Shown: positions 32,832-43,486 of the stretch, piece after piece
Numbering within the stretch: position 1 is the stretch's first letter
Layout of the letters: every line of letters begins with the position of its first letter
Assembly (NCBI GenBank): GCA_903813345.2
Contig: CAIIXF020000007.1
Location: 5,647,730 to 5,711,729, forward strand
Reading direction: 5' to 3'
DNA from: Owenia fusiformis
Taxonomy: Eukaryota > Annelida > Polychaeta > Sabellida > Oweniidae
Length of the DNA: 64,000 nt
The notes under the pieces: model-generated
What the model was told of the DNA's origin: nothing
The model's database searches: none
The model's input: only the letters and a program-made list of their open reading frames with translations
Program-made: the position numbers and the translations under genes

Positions 32832-33308
32832 CCAGCCCGGCCATTTTTAAATGGATGCTCTATCTTCATTGCCTCAGCAATATGAAATGCTTACATGCAG
32901 ATCTGGCGCTTGGTCACTCCAAATCCCATTTCCGCTGCCTGAATAGTTTTTGATACGATAGAATCCTCAATCGCAGCTGGTTGACAATGTCCAACCTGAA
33001 AAAGTGAAACACATTTGTTATTTACTTGTTGCAGTTCTTTGACTTTGGTGTCATATATATAAGGCAGGCGAGGCAGATATAAATGTTAGAGTCGTGCTTG
33101 ATAACATAGAAAAATTAACTAAAGCAAAGAGAACTGACCTTATGATCTGAAATGGTGGATTTTGGTACATTGTATGTCCTTGCGGCTGCCCGAATACTCA
33201 TTTCACCCGCCCGCACTGCGTTCACTGCCTCTTGAAGTTGTTCACTGTTGTAATTGGCTCTTTCTCTTCCTCATGAGGCCTCGCCTTTCTCTTATACTTT
33301 TGGGGCAT
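32832..33308 (-). pseudogene. pogo-like transposase relic (HTH_psq and CENP-B-type DNA-binding part)
   Basis: Exon 1 (33308-33139) opens MPQKYKRKARPHEE and, after one frame change, reads NYNSEQLQEAVNAVRAGEMS then IRAAARTYNVPKSTISDHK, a pipsqueak-type helix-turn-helix. The donor is AAG|GTCAGT. Exon 2 begins at 32995 after CTTTTTCAG in the same phase and reads VGHCQPAAIEDSIVSKTIQA, AEMGFGVTKRQI, a stop, then AMKIEHPFKNGRAGE, the start of the Tc5/CENP-B-type second helical domain. The DDE catalytic domain is absent. With one frame change and one in-frame stop this is a dead relic of a Tigger/pogo-like element; no inverted repeats were found. Confidence 0.7.
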
Positions 33309-33873
33309 CTAAAATGATGATCAAAATATTCAAATATTTAAATCATGATTAATATTTTGAAAAAAATAGATTAAATTAATCTAGAGTAGATTTGAGGTTG
33401 ATATTATCATTGCATGTTTGAATTAACAAAATTAACGGTTATGCAATAATTTGTCCCTTTGACGGACACTTTTTTCACAATCAATTTTCCATTTAAACAT
33501 GACAGATGTGCATCAGCAGCCGTCCTAAAGTATCTATGTATACTTAGCTACAATCTAAACACTTTATATAGAAAGGAAACAATATTCAATACATATAAAA
33601 ACGACAAATAAAAATAAATTTTTTTTTCTTGAATTTACCTTTCTTGAAATACCGGAAGTCTTGTTCGTATTCTCCCGGGATAAAATTGGCCTACTTCCTC
33701 AATTGTGATATGAAAATGTCAGAAAAATGGTCAACCTTAGTGATATATTTAACCTTTTTCTAAAGTGTCTGAGTATATGCACAACTTATTACGACTATAA
33801 TTGAGCTGTCTGTCAATCGGCACTGTCCGAGTATTAGCCCAATGAGTCTAATATATGGAAAATATGTTCCTAT
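33309..33873. other. non-coding AT-rich stretch
   Basis: No gene seen; probably the outer part of the pogo relic and older debris. Confidence 0.4.
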
Positions 33874-35114
33874 TGTAGCAACCCTGGCCCAGTTTGGCAC
33901 CTGGCCACCAAATAATTATACATTACAGAGATATAAAGTAATCTAAAGTGTCTTTATTAAAATATAAACTAAATTATAATCAACACAAAGGTCCCCAAAA
34001 TAGGTGACCATATCTCATTGTTTAATTATAGTTTAATTACACGAAAAAGTAGACCATCCATCTGGTGTGGCACAGTAAGAGGCTCAAATAGAACCTTAAA
34101 ACAAAAAGGACAAAAACATTAATAAAATGACCCCCAAAATAGAGGAAAAAGACCCAAAATGAGTGTTGTAATAACAATGTGAAACGTCACACCAAATGGT
34201 TGGCCCGTGTAAAGTATTATTAGGACCAAAGTGGTCTTAGGGTCCGCAAGGTGCGCCCATATTCAAAATGTACTAAATCTAAAATAATATAAGGACCAAA
34301 GTGGCCTTAGGGTCCACAAAGTGCGCCCATATTCACAATGTACTAAATCATAAGTATTATAAGGACCAAAGTGGCCGTAGGGTCCGCAAATCGCGCCCAT
34401 ATTCACAATGTACTAAATCTGAAGTAATAAAAGGACCAAAGTGGCCTTCAAATGAAACATAGTAACTATACCAAATAGCCTACACATCCACATGGCTTAT
34501 ACCGGTCCTACCTTACTACTGTGATCTTACCTAACCTAACAGACCTCCTGTCTGCAACTGGCAGGCAGGAGGGGAAGTGATTCAACAACGTAAGCATCAA
34601 AATCAAGACCAAAAGGTGTAAATTCAAACGTAATCTCAATCAACAAAAAGGGAAAACTTCTCCGAGATAAAGGGGACAATTTGAAGTAAGAATTTCTACA
34701 TAAATAATAGCTTTCTCAGTGAATAAAGTGATTGAAAGTAAAGAAGAAAGGTAGTTTTAAAGCCTGTAATATAATTACCCAAGTTTCTGGTGGAATATCC
34801 ATTATTCGTGAATAAATTGTAGCGAAAGATATTGAAAACTGTTAAGTTCACGTTGTCTACCACTTCAAATCTCTCTAACATCGGACCGAGCCGGAAGTCA
34901 CTTTGCACGAGACTTCCGACGAGATTTCGAAAATGGCCAAAAATTTAAAAGTAAAAAATTAAAAATTCTACAAAAATACTGGTAAGTGACTATCTATCTT
35001 ACTTAATAATAAACTACATACCTATGGATACATACAAGGGAAAAAAAGTGAATCAACCGGGTCCAGGCGCCAGAATGACGCATTATCATATCAAATGGAC
35101 CCCCGGTCATCACA
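33874..35114 (-). repeat. LTR of a second gypsy lineage (element F)
   Basis: The block runs from TGTAGCAACCCTGG to GGTCATCACA, so it has canonical TG...CA ends, unlike the TGTAGAGA group. A polypurine tract (minus strand CTTTTTTGGGGGGTAG) adjoins its right end at 35115, making it the 3' LTR of a minus-strand element. It contains a 70-bp tandem repeat (34222-34450). The left limit is inferred from the TG start. Confidence 0.6.
34222..34450. repeat. 70-bp tandem repeat, 3.3 copies, within the LTR
   Basis: AGGACCAAAGTGGCCTTAGG recurs at 34222, 34292, 34362 and 34432, each followed by GTCC-CAAA-TGCGCCCATATTC and TACTAAAT. The period is exactly 70 bp with a few mismatches. Repeats inside LTR U3 regions often carry promoter or enhancer elements; that is inference here. 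Confidence 0.85.
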
Positions 35115-35447
35115 CTACCCCCCAAAAAAGTAAGTCTGACCCAGACTTCACATATAAAAAGATACAATACAAAATACATATAAAAGATACAGTCAAAATT
35201 TCTCTACAAAAGTATGGCAATAACTAGAAAAATCATATATTTATGTACATTGATTGAGCATATTGGGTTATAAAAAAAATTGTCTCTAATTAATTATATA
35301 GTTAATTATTAATAAGTTTATTGGTCTCTTGAACATGTAATGTACATCGAGATAAGTCCAATAAAGCAAATAACAAATAAAACATTCATGTACATGCATG
35401 GCAAAACAATTCTAACAATCTAATTTTAACAATCACTAAGTACTTTA

Positions 35448-35785
35448 CTAAACAGCATAAAATGATTTCACATCAGTTTTGTTTAACAACTCTTTGGTAA
35501 TATTGTGAACTCTCGTAAAATAATCACCAATTATTTCATTAATTGCATCATCGTGCGCTAACAGGGAGTATAAAAATAAACTACTTGTATTAAAATGAGA
35601 AAAACCATTGTTTATACTTTTTATTTTACTGAGATATTGAGATCGAGCTAGTTTTAGTTCTGATTGAGAACAACAAAAAAGAACGTGTTCTTCATCACCT
35701 ATTGTATTTATTGAATTACAAAAGAAACAAAATCGTTTCGATTTTTCTACTTTGAAGTATCGACCTCGTTCAATTGGGAAGTTTA
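35448..35785 (-). pseudogene. LINE ORF2 carboxyl-terminal relic
   Basis: The frame reads FPIERGRYFKVEKSKRFCFF, CNSINTIGDEEHVLFCCSQS and KELLNKTDVKSFYAV before a stop. The RGRY-x(8)-R-x-C-x2-C ... E-H-x-L-x2-C pattern is the Cys/His region at the end of many LINE reverse-transcriptase proteins. About 112 residues remain. An AATAAA-like signal follows near 35320 on the same strand. It sits between the polypurine tract and 3' ORF of element F, so it inserted into that element. Confidence 0.75.
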
Positions 35786-35829
35786 TTACTGTTCATTTGT
35801 GTGCACCACTTTATCTTCACTTAGCACAT

Positions 35830-36519
35830 TTAGTTTATCAAAGTGTCCCAGTCTATGTCGTCATGAGGATTATCCACCAAAATTTCCAAAGAAGGGATCT
35901 TGTTTGAAGTCCTTGTGGGAGCCTCAAGAATTTGTGGGGGAGCCTGCTTTGTAGAAATGATGACAGTTCTGGTGTCAGGAGGGGGTGTCCAGCTACTACG
36001 TTTCTCCAGTGGCCAAGGGGCATCTTCACCTTTCCCTGCTGCATCCGCCTCTACTACGAGTTGGTGTACTTTCAAGGAAGCCTCTTTGGCTGCGGCCCTT
36101 CTTTTCCTTCTACATGCGTTCTTCGCCAGCCTCTTCTCTTCCTCAGATTTGTATTTCGACCTTCCTGAGGGCTGGTAGTCATCGGTCACAGCGACCACAA
36201 CAGGAGATTGCTTGACCAAAGTTGGTGGGATGCTACTGCCAGCCTCTCCTACAGCCATTTTCACCAGACTCGGGCTGGCTGGTGACGTCGTCAACTGGGA
36301 CATGGCTCCCTCCAATGTTTGTGGCAAATGTTCAAGGAGGTGTCCCCCCCCCATTTTAAATCCAGTGATTCCAGTTTTTCATGAAGCTTCAAGTGATTGA
36401 TGAACATGTGTTTTTTCGAAGAAGTGCAGACCCATGTACACTTTGGGCAGTTAAGGTTCATGCCATGGTCCCTTCTTACATGGCGGAACAGCTGCCTTCT
36501 TACATGGCGGAACAGCTGC
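35830..36519 (-). pseudogene. zinc-finger 3' ORF of gypsy element F
   Basis: The amino part reads NLNCPKCTWVCTSSKKHMF and INHLKLHEK, a C-x2-C ... H-x3-H finger. A Ser/Pro-rich, basic part (KNACRRKRRAAAKEA) and an acidic end (NPHDDIDWDTLIN) follow. GATTCCTTCAG, an acceptor-like sequence, ends at 36520 directly upstream, as in the zinc-finger ORFs of the TGTAGAGA group. It lies between LTR/polypurine tract and integrase, the 3' accessory position. Not intact. Confidence 0.55.
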
Positions 36520-36600
36520 CTGAAGGAATCAAACACTTTGTTGCATACAGTTCTCTAACTTGTGCTGGTATATCCTATGGTCTGGCCGCATACCTGGAAT

Positions 36601-36943
36601 TATACCACTCTAAGTCCAATTACAGTTGTATAACATGGGTCTATAACAACGATATACAGTGTAGAGTGGTATATCGTCATCGTATACAACTCCTCCGTAT
36701 ACACTCCAGCGTATACCACTGTAGAAGTGCATTCTGGGAACTAATGAATAAAAAATTATGAAAATTTTCATGATTTCCTAGAATCAAGTGACGTCATAAC
36801 TGGTTCCGGCATGATTTGCTGGAATCAAGCCACGTCATAAATGGTTCGAGATCAACATCAGTAGTTGGCTATGGGATATTTCTATGGTTTTTAATTGTTA
36901 TGATTGTGTTCGAATCAACTGTAATTGAACTTAGAGTGGCATA
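36601..36943. mobile_element. 343-bp MITE with 28-bp inverted repeats
   Basis: TATACCACTCTAAGTCCAAT at 36601 pairs with the end at 36943 (reverse complement TATGCCACTCTAAGTTCAAT), 26 of 28 matching. It has no coding capacity. It sits between the 3' ORF and integrase part of element F. Confidence 0.75.
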
Positions 36944-36950
36944 ATAAGAT

Positions 36951-37092
36951 TATATAATGGTTCATTCTGTATATCGTGCATTTTATACTCTCGTGAGAAT
37001 ATAATATATTCACTCGTTCGCTACGCTCACTTGTGAATATATCATATACTCACTCGAGTATAAACACGATATACAGAAAGAACCATTATATA
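36951..37092. mobile_element. 142-bp palindromic MITE
   Basis: TATATAATGGTTCATTCTGT on the left mirrors ACAGAAAGAACCATTATATA on the right, and the arms run nearly to the centre around CACTCGTTCGCTACGCTCACTTG. Transcribed, it would fold into one long hairpin. The core resembles that of 57697-57878. Confidence 0.75.
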
Positions 37093-37118
37093 ACCTCATA
37101 TTACACAACGGGCGGCCT

Positions 37119-37712
37119 TTACTGACAGTCCAAATCAAAATCCCTAGGGTGGCCAGGTACCCGACGTTCCCTCCTAGGTCTTGAAATAGGTTTTTGGCTT
37201 AGCGGTACATGGTCGTCCACGGTATTAGTTTCACACTCCTGCAAGGGGAAAGAGTCAGACAAAGTCTTAGTAGACGTGTCATGCATAGAGGTTGCCAGAT
37301 CCTCTCCCTTGTAGGCTTTCAGGTGGTTGGCATTTACAATTTTTGTCCTCTGCTCCAGCTGTATCTGATACCTCAGGTCATCCAATCTCGATACGATCCG
37401 GTACGGTCCCCTCCAGTAGTTCGCGAAGTTCCGAGTTTGGTCTAGCATAGCCACCGGAACATACAGCCATACCAAATTGTCCTCGTTGTAGGTGACCAGG
37501 TTTGCTTTTATGTCATAGTACTTCTTCTGTCTGGTCGAAGCTGTGTCGATGTTCCCTCTAGCGGCTGCATGAACCTCTAGCAATCTCTCTTGGAGCTTTC
37601 TACAGTAAGGAGTATCGTAAGTCGAAGTTGCACCCCCACGTTCGACATCTGGTGGTGGCCCTAAAACCAACTCTGAGGCTGTATTTGGTTGACGGCCAAA
37701 CATAATTTCTGG
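37119..37712 (-). pseudogene. integrase carboxyl part of gypsy element F
   Basis: The reading FGRQPNTASELVLGPPPDVE, then HAAARGNIDTASTRQKKYYD and FANYWRGPYRIVSRLDDLRY, is the end of the integrase core and the GPY/F module. It is similar in layout to element A but clearly different in sequence, so it is another lineage. The rest of pol is not here. Confidence 0.8.
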
Positions 37713-38203
37713 AAGGAATGTAAAAAATAACATTTTTTTGTACCAAGTTAAATGGCGCGGATTTTGAAACCACTTACCAAAACAACACTGGAAATACAAT
37801 ACTGATTTGCGGAGGTAAGTGGATACTTAATATATAATAACTAATGACTTATATGTCCAAAAAACGGAAAGAGATCAAAAGAAACGTGAACTGAAAAACT
37901 TCTTATTTTCTCTTAAGCCCCAGTTTCTTTCAATGCTCCCCTTAAAGAAAAAATGTTCGTCCTCATAGTTAAAAATAGTGACTAAAATACAAAGGTTTAT
38001 ATACTTATCCTAAACTACAGTCCATTACTCATAATTGTTGTTGTTGTCAATTCATAATTGTTGTTGTTGCCGACAAAAGTCTCTTTGTAATTTGATTCAC
38101 TGGTGCTCATTCTTTATTTAGATGTTACAGGTATATCCAATTTCTCAGTGTCCAAAAATGTCAATATCATTGGTGATACAGTTTCTTTCTGCTACAAGTT
38201 GAA
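37713..38203. other. non-coding stretch with a polypurine-tract-like sequence
   Basis: CTCCCCTTAAAGAAAAAATG at about 37934 resembles the polypurine tracts beside other LTRs here, suggesting the edge of another gypsy copy (G). No LTR end could be fixed next to it. Confidence 0.4.
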
Positions 38204-38710
38204 TTACATTGTATATCTCCTCAATAAGTCTTTGCACTTAGAACAAAATAACGGTTGTTGCTTCTCCTCTGGTTTCTTCTTCTTTGGTATACTGTAATCA
38301 ACTGGAAATAATTGACCATTGCCGATAAACTCTGACAAGGTCGTCCTTGGTAAAGGGGAAGTCGGTTCTCCAGTTTGTGTGGCTGTCTTTCTTCTCGCAT
38401 GGGCCAACGTAAAATTTTCCAAAGTGTGGCTCTTTAAGCTCTCTGTTGTAGCTGGTGTTGGTACAGCTGGTGTTGTCAAAATTTTCTCTTCCGAAGCAGA
38501 GTTGTTTTGTTCAGGGGTAATTTCGTTCTCCGGACTTCTGTCCTTGTCAAAATCCTCTCCATCAGTGTGTGGATTGACCTGTCCTTGAAAATCTTCAGTA
38601 GGCATTGGAGTGTCTGATCTATCTGGGTCTTCAAGTTCAATAGTGGAATCGGAGCACTCCAATTCCTCTCTAAGGGCACGCTGTCTTTCTTCCTCTGCCT
38701 TTCTCTGAGC
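38204..38710 (-). pseudogene. acidic 3' ORF of a gypsy copy (G)
   Basis: The frame is rich in Glu, Ser, Thr and Pro (ECSDSTIELEDPDRSDTPMP). It has a short coiled amino part (RKAEEERQRALREEL) and ends KKKKPEEKQQPLFCSKCKDL, with one C-x2-C pair. It lies right of a polypurine-like tract, the place of the 3' ORF in the other copies. No known domain is recognised; its assignment to a retroelement is inference from position. Confidence 0.4.
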
Positions 38711-39109
38711 ACATACGCAATCTTGAAGACTATGTAGGGAGAATTATATGTAATGTTTCTAAAAATGGATCATTACCATGGGTTTTAGGGCTACGTAGGT
38801 TAGTAAAATAGACAGACAGAGCGGCTTATTGGTCAAGAATTATGAGGTAGGGACTAAGAAGCGACATCACTTTGAAAAGTGACGCAAAGTTGAGACTGCA
38901 AATTCAGCGTTGTACAATGATAAATAGTTTTTTTTCTATATTATTATTAAATATACTGGCTCTGATACGATGATTCTGGCCTACGTATTGCAATGAAATG
39001 ATCATGTTAAAGGAACCTGATGTGATGGATACCGATTATAGATATAAAAGGAGCACACACTGATTTAATATGGTATCATAGATAGCTATATACAGGGTGG
39101 GTCTCTACA
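38711..39109 (-). repeat. fragment of gypsy LTR family 2
   Basis: ACATACGCAATCTTGAAGAC to CAGGGTGGGTCTCTACA matches the right 400 bases of the LTR at 3906-5632. Its left edge abuts the acidic ORF. Confidence 0.8.
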
Positions 39110-39117
39110 ACTGGTTA

Positions 39118-40086
39118 TATAGAATACTAGTCCAAGTCAATGCTGATAGAATACTGATCTCGGGGAAATGCGAGATTTGGTAAACGTGACCGGAAATAGA
39201 TAGTAGAACTCGTATGCTAATAACTTAAATTAATTCCTCATATTAAGGGACGACATCTCTAGATCAGCATTCCTCAAACGTATATCCTTAAACTGAATTT
39301 TTTTGTGAATTTTCTAAGTCCCATGTAGTTGGCCTGACGGAGAACTACAGAAGGCCGGAAAAATTTGTCGTTAAGATGTTTTTCTGTATGCTGGGTTCCG
39401 GCCCAGTAGATGGTCAAAAAATGTTACAACAAAGCAGGTACAAAGAGCATTTTAAATTTAACGCTCAAAGACCGTTTTTTTAAAAGATTCCACCTAGGAA
39501 TGCATGATATCTCATTCCTAATAGATATTTGAAAGAAATTCCTGCCAGGAATGCACAAAGTTACATATTTTAGAGGAATTTTAAAGGTTTAGGGTCCCAG
39601 TGAATGCAGGTTAAGCACATTCCTGCTAGGAATCCTGCTTCAAGGCAATATATAACTCCCCTCATTGCCCTGCTATAACGGAGAAACAGGGAATCCCCGA
39701 AATTCCTGTGAGGTATTTTTCTACATTCCACTACAATTACTGCAACGGAAGGCATTTTCAGGGCCAAACACTGATTCATGAGATATAATTTATGAGGAAC
39801 TTCACACCTAGAGACAGGAACCCACTATCACCATCAGCTGATCCCTGGAGTAAAGTTTCATGATCAAGGTCTGTATTCACTCAAACTAGGCAAAAAATAG
39901 GACAACAACAAAACAATTTATCACCCAGAAAAGTCCCCATTAACTCCCAATGCACTTAGATTATTCCACAAATACAACAAGCAATTTATACTTTCCAAAC
40001 CACAGTCCATTCAAGGGATTTTAAAACCATACTGCATTTTCCCTATTTTGCCCTTTGTGCTTTAATAGGTAGAGTGGGTCTCTACA
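39118..40086 (-). mobile_element. short solo LTR related to element A
   Basis: It starts TATAGAATACTAGTCCAAGT (compare 18982) and ends GTGGGTCTCTACA. The inner part matches the element A LTR from GCATTTTCAGGGCCAAACAC onward. No primer site or polypurine tract adjoins it. At 969 bp it is a third as long as the element A LTR. Confidence 0.75.
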
Positions 40087-42415
40087 ACTAATCTACAACA
40101 CACAACAGCACCAATCACCAAATACAAATAATAGAAAAACACAGTATTGATATACAATTGTTTATTTATGATAATAATAATGTAAGCTAGGTTATGAAAA
40201 AGTGTTGAAAGCTATTTGATTATATAATTATAATAGCTTAAATGATTATAAGTAGTTATTATTTACAAAGATTCGGTTGATTTATAAAATACTGTCCGAA
40301 AACCCGGAAGGGAATTGTAAAAATAGGTAGTGTGAGCCAGAACAAAGGGAAATCGGACTAGTACTTCATAAGAAATTACTAATAAGGTGAGTGATGAATA
40401 GGTTTCAGGAATATGATAGAATGATAGGTCTAGTGTCAAAAAGGGAGAAGTTACAAGGTAAAAATATAAACAAACCTACACCAAATAAAACACAGCAAGC
40501 TAAAAAGAATAAGGGATTAGGTACTTTAAATATCACCACACCAACTACCAACTAATAGTAAATCACACAAGAAATATAGCCATACAATAAAATCTATTCT
40601 ATTATACTTGCATTTTATGTCGCAACTAAAATATATAGACAGGTTCCAATTTCAGAATATCTCAAGGGAAAGGGTTTTTGAGGCATTTTTTAGAAAAAGC
40701 AACAGACCTATTTTTTCTGGATCAGTTTTTCATGTTGATAAAGATATTAAAAGATGACAGCTCAACGGGGTGGTCACGACACTGAATTTTAGCGTTTTTA
40801 CCCCCCTGTGAAATTATTTTAGGGGGTACTATAATATTAGTTCATAACTCAAAGGATATATAAACTATTGTTCTGAGTTCTACAGCATACATTGTTAGTA
40901 CAGAGATGAATACTACCCTAAAGTTATAGGTTGATATCTTTGTTGGTTTCGGAAAAATACAATTAATTAGAAAAAAATATGCAATTTTTGTCATTTTTTT
41001 CTTGCTTATTTTATATTTGTAGCTTCAAGCAAAATATGATAACTTAAACAGCTCAAAGTAGTATTCTAACAACATTCCCAAGCTATGTGTGATATTGTAA
41101 TACATCTATTATAGTGATGAAGTACTATTTTGTAATTTTAATATGACTTTATAGTGCCCTACCCCTGGTAAATAGAAGAAAGTTGGTGTGGTTTTCTTCT
41201 GGTTTTAACATTTTATTGTCTTCTTAGTTGAAGATACATCAATTCTGTTAGTTAACCATGAGTAGCTTTACAATGGTTAACTATTCCCATGAATAGAGGG
41301 TTGGGAAAATACCAGAACTGTTAAGTGGCATCCTTGGGCAACCCTCTTCAGAGCATTTTCCTTATATAATCCGATAAAATCTGCAGGGGACACTATAATA
41401 AACCTATATATCTAAGATACTAATGAAGATACTGAATTCAAATTTTTAGGATTTGGTCCTGGTATGATAGGTAATCTGTATGACAAAAATGACAAAAAGA
41501 AAAAACTCTGTTGCCATAGTAACAAGAATACGACACTATTTGTTTCCTAAGAAATGTGTTTTAAGGGGTTTTGTCATTCTCTTCATATTTTTAATTCTAA
41601 ATATGTCTACAATGTGGGATGATTAAAATTATGGTAAAGTAATCTTTTCTATTGTTCTATTGTTCTCTACAACAGAAGTTGCTATGGCGACACATAGATC
41701 ATAGAAAAAATCCTGGGATGATCGCGCTATTTGTCAGGAAATTAAAATGGAAACTGAAAAATGAGTTTCTTCCTACTGAATAGCAATTTGGTAGACCAAG
41801 GCTGACACGCACAGGAGAAAACATCTATCAGTTCTATGTCATTTTGTTGTTATTTTTTTTATTTATCGTGCTCTGGGACTTATAACACCTAATGCCGAAT
41901 CTTTTCCAACTGCAAAGGAAGGCAAGATTTTAATAATGAACATTCATATATCTCAACAAATATGGCATAAGATTTGGACAATGATGATGAAACTCTGAGG
42001 GAAAATTAGACGAAACATTAATGTGAGTGGTCCAAAAATAACACTTACATGTTTTGAAAAAGTTATGCTCTCGGGTGAATCAGTGCTCATTTTAGGATAG
42101 TCTGAATCAGGTGAATTTTGTTTAACCTAATTGTACCCCTCCCCCAAACCCCCAAATTTTGACAATTGTCGAAAAGTGGCAAACAACAATTAAACAAACA
42201 TCATTAAAGTTAAATATGGCTATTTTGCTTCTATGTCATAAAGATATGGTACGATATCAGGTCAATCAATAAATTTCACAAGTGACACTCTATCTTATGA
42301 AGAAAATATTATCGTATTTGAAGACATGTCAAAAATTTGGTGGAAATAATTTTGTCACTCCTGATTTGACCTGGAAAGGTTCAGGTAAGTTATCACAAAC
42401 AATTTCAGACAGTTA

Positions 42416-43486
42416 CCAGGTCGTTCAATAAGTTCACGGAAAAATGCTCTCATTTCAAACATTCTCGATATTTTCCCATAAAATTTTCACACAATGTATA
42501 AAAAAGACTTTCTGATTGATTCTTAAAATATCAGCATCTCTTATTTGATTGGTCAAAAATAAGGGTTACTATGGTAACTTGACTTTTAGGTAGTCGGGGC
42601 ACTTTTTACGTCACACAATTTACCATTACAGAAATCTATCAATATGTGCAAATGAAGGATCCCTATTTTTATTTGTTCTTATTTAAATTACAAATGTTCT
42701 AAGGGAAAATTGATGTTCATTGTTTTCACGAACATTCCTGAAATTGTGCTAGTCAATCCAGGTACCAGTGGACCAGAAAATCAACAAAGTAATGCTATGG
42801 TAAGTTGATTAAAACTTAACCATTCAGCCGAAGTTTAACTTTTTCCATCAGGATAATGCAGCCGATCACACTGCTAAAATTGTGTAGGAAACCATCACAA
42901 ATAACTCGCAAAATAGATGCCAAAGCTGCCCCAAGTTACATACTCTCCAGATGAGACAACTTTGATTTTGCTGTCTTCACTAGGACGAAGGATCAGCTAA
43001 GAGGTGCACTTTATGAAACAATGCAACTCTTTTCGACTGCAGTCCAGATTGCTCTTCAAACAAGTTTTCCAGATGGCTTCAGAGCACTGTCTCGTCAATG
43101 GGTTGAATACTACCTACTGTGCATTAAACATGAGGGAGAATATTTCTAAAACCTTATGGGACAATGTAGTAATAGTTGTTACTATTATTACATTAAGTAA
43201 TATCATGTACAAGTAGAAAGCGGAGAAGAAATTCGTGTGATATACTCATAAATTGCCTACTATTCAGTTGTTTTTCTAATGAATAATCTGACGTAAAAAG
43301 TGCCCCGCCTACCCAAAAGTCAAGTTACCATAGTAACCCTTATTTTTGACCAATCAAATAAGAGGTGCTGATATTTTAAGAATCAATCAGAAAGTATTTT
43401 TTATACATTGTGTGAAAATTTCATGAGAAAATATCAAAAATCCTTGAAATAAGAGCAATTTTCCGTGAACTTATTGAACGACCTGG
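42416..43486 (+). mobile_element. Tc1/mariner element, internally shortened, with ~190-bp TIRs
   Basis: Ends CCAGGTCGTTCAATAAGTTC and GAACTTATTGAACGACCTGG are flanked by TA on both sides (42414-42415 and 43487-43488). The arms remain alignable for about 190 bp, far longer than the ~30 bp of typical mariners. Total length is 1071 bp, and it carries the last part of a mariner transposase. Confidence 0.88.
42846..43149 (+). pseudogene. mariner transposase, carboxyl-terminal remnant
   Basis: HQDNAADHTAKIV near 42846 is the second catalytic-Asp block (H-x-D-N-A...H-T-A). TYSPDETT (about 42940) is the SPDL-like block. DFAVFTRTKDQLRG then ALYETMQLFSTAVQIALQTS leads to DGFRALSRQWVEYYLLCIKH EGEYF and a stop at 43149, the standard mariner tail. 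One in-frame stop after TAKIV and one frame change after the SPD block make it inactive. The amino DNA-binding half is missing. Confidence 0.82.

Noticed and set aside
35900-36400. Several plus-strand frames of 60-90 residues
   Set aside because: Antisense to the zinc-finger 3' ORF of element F.
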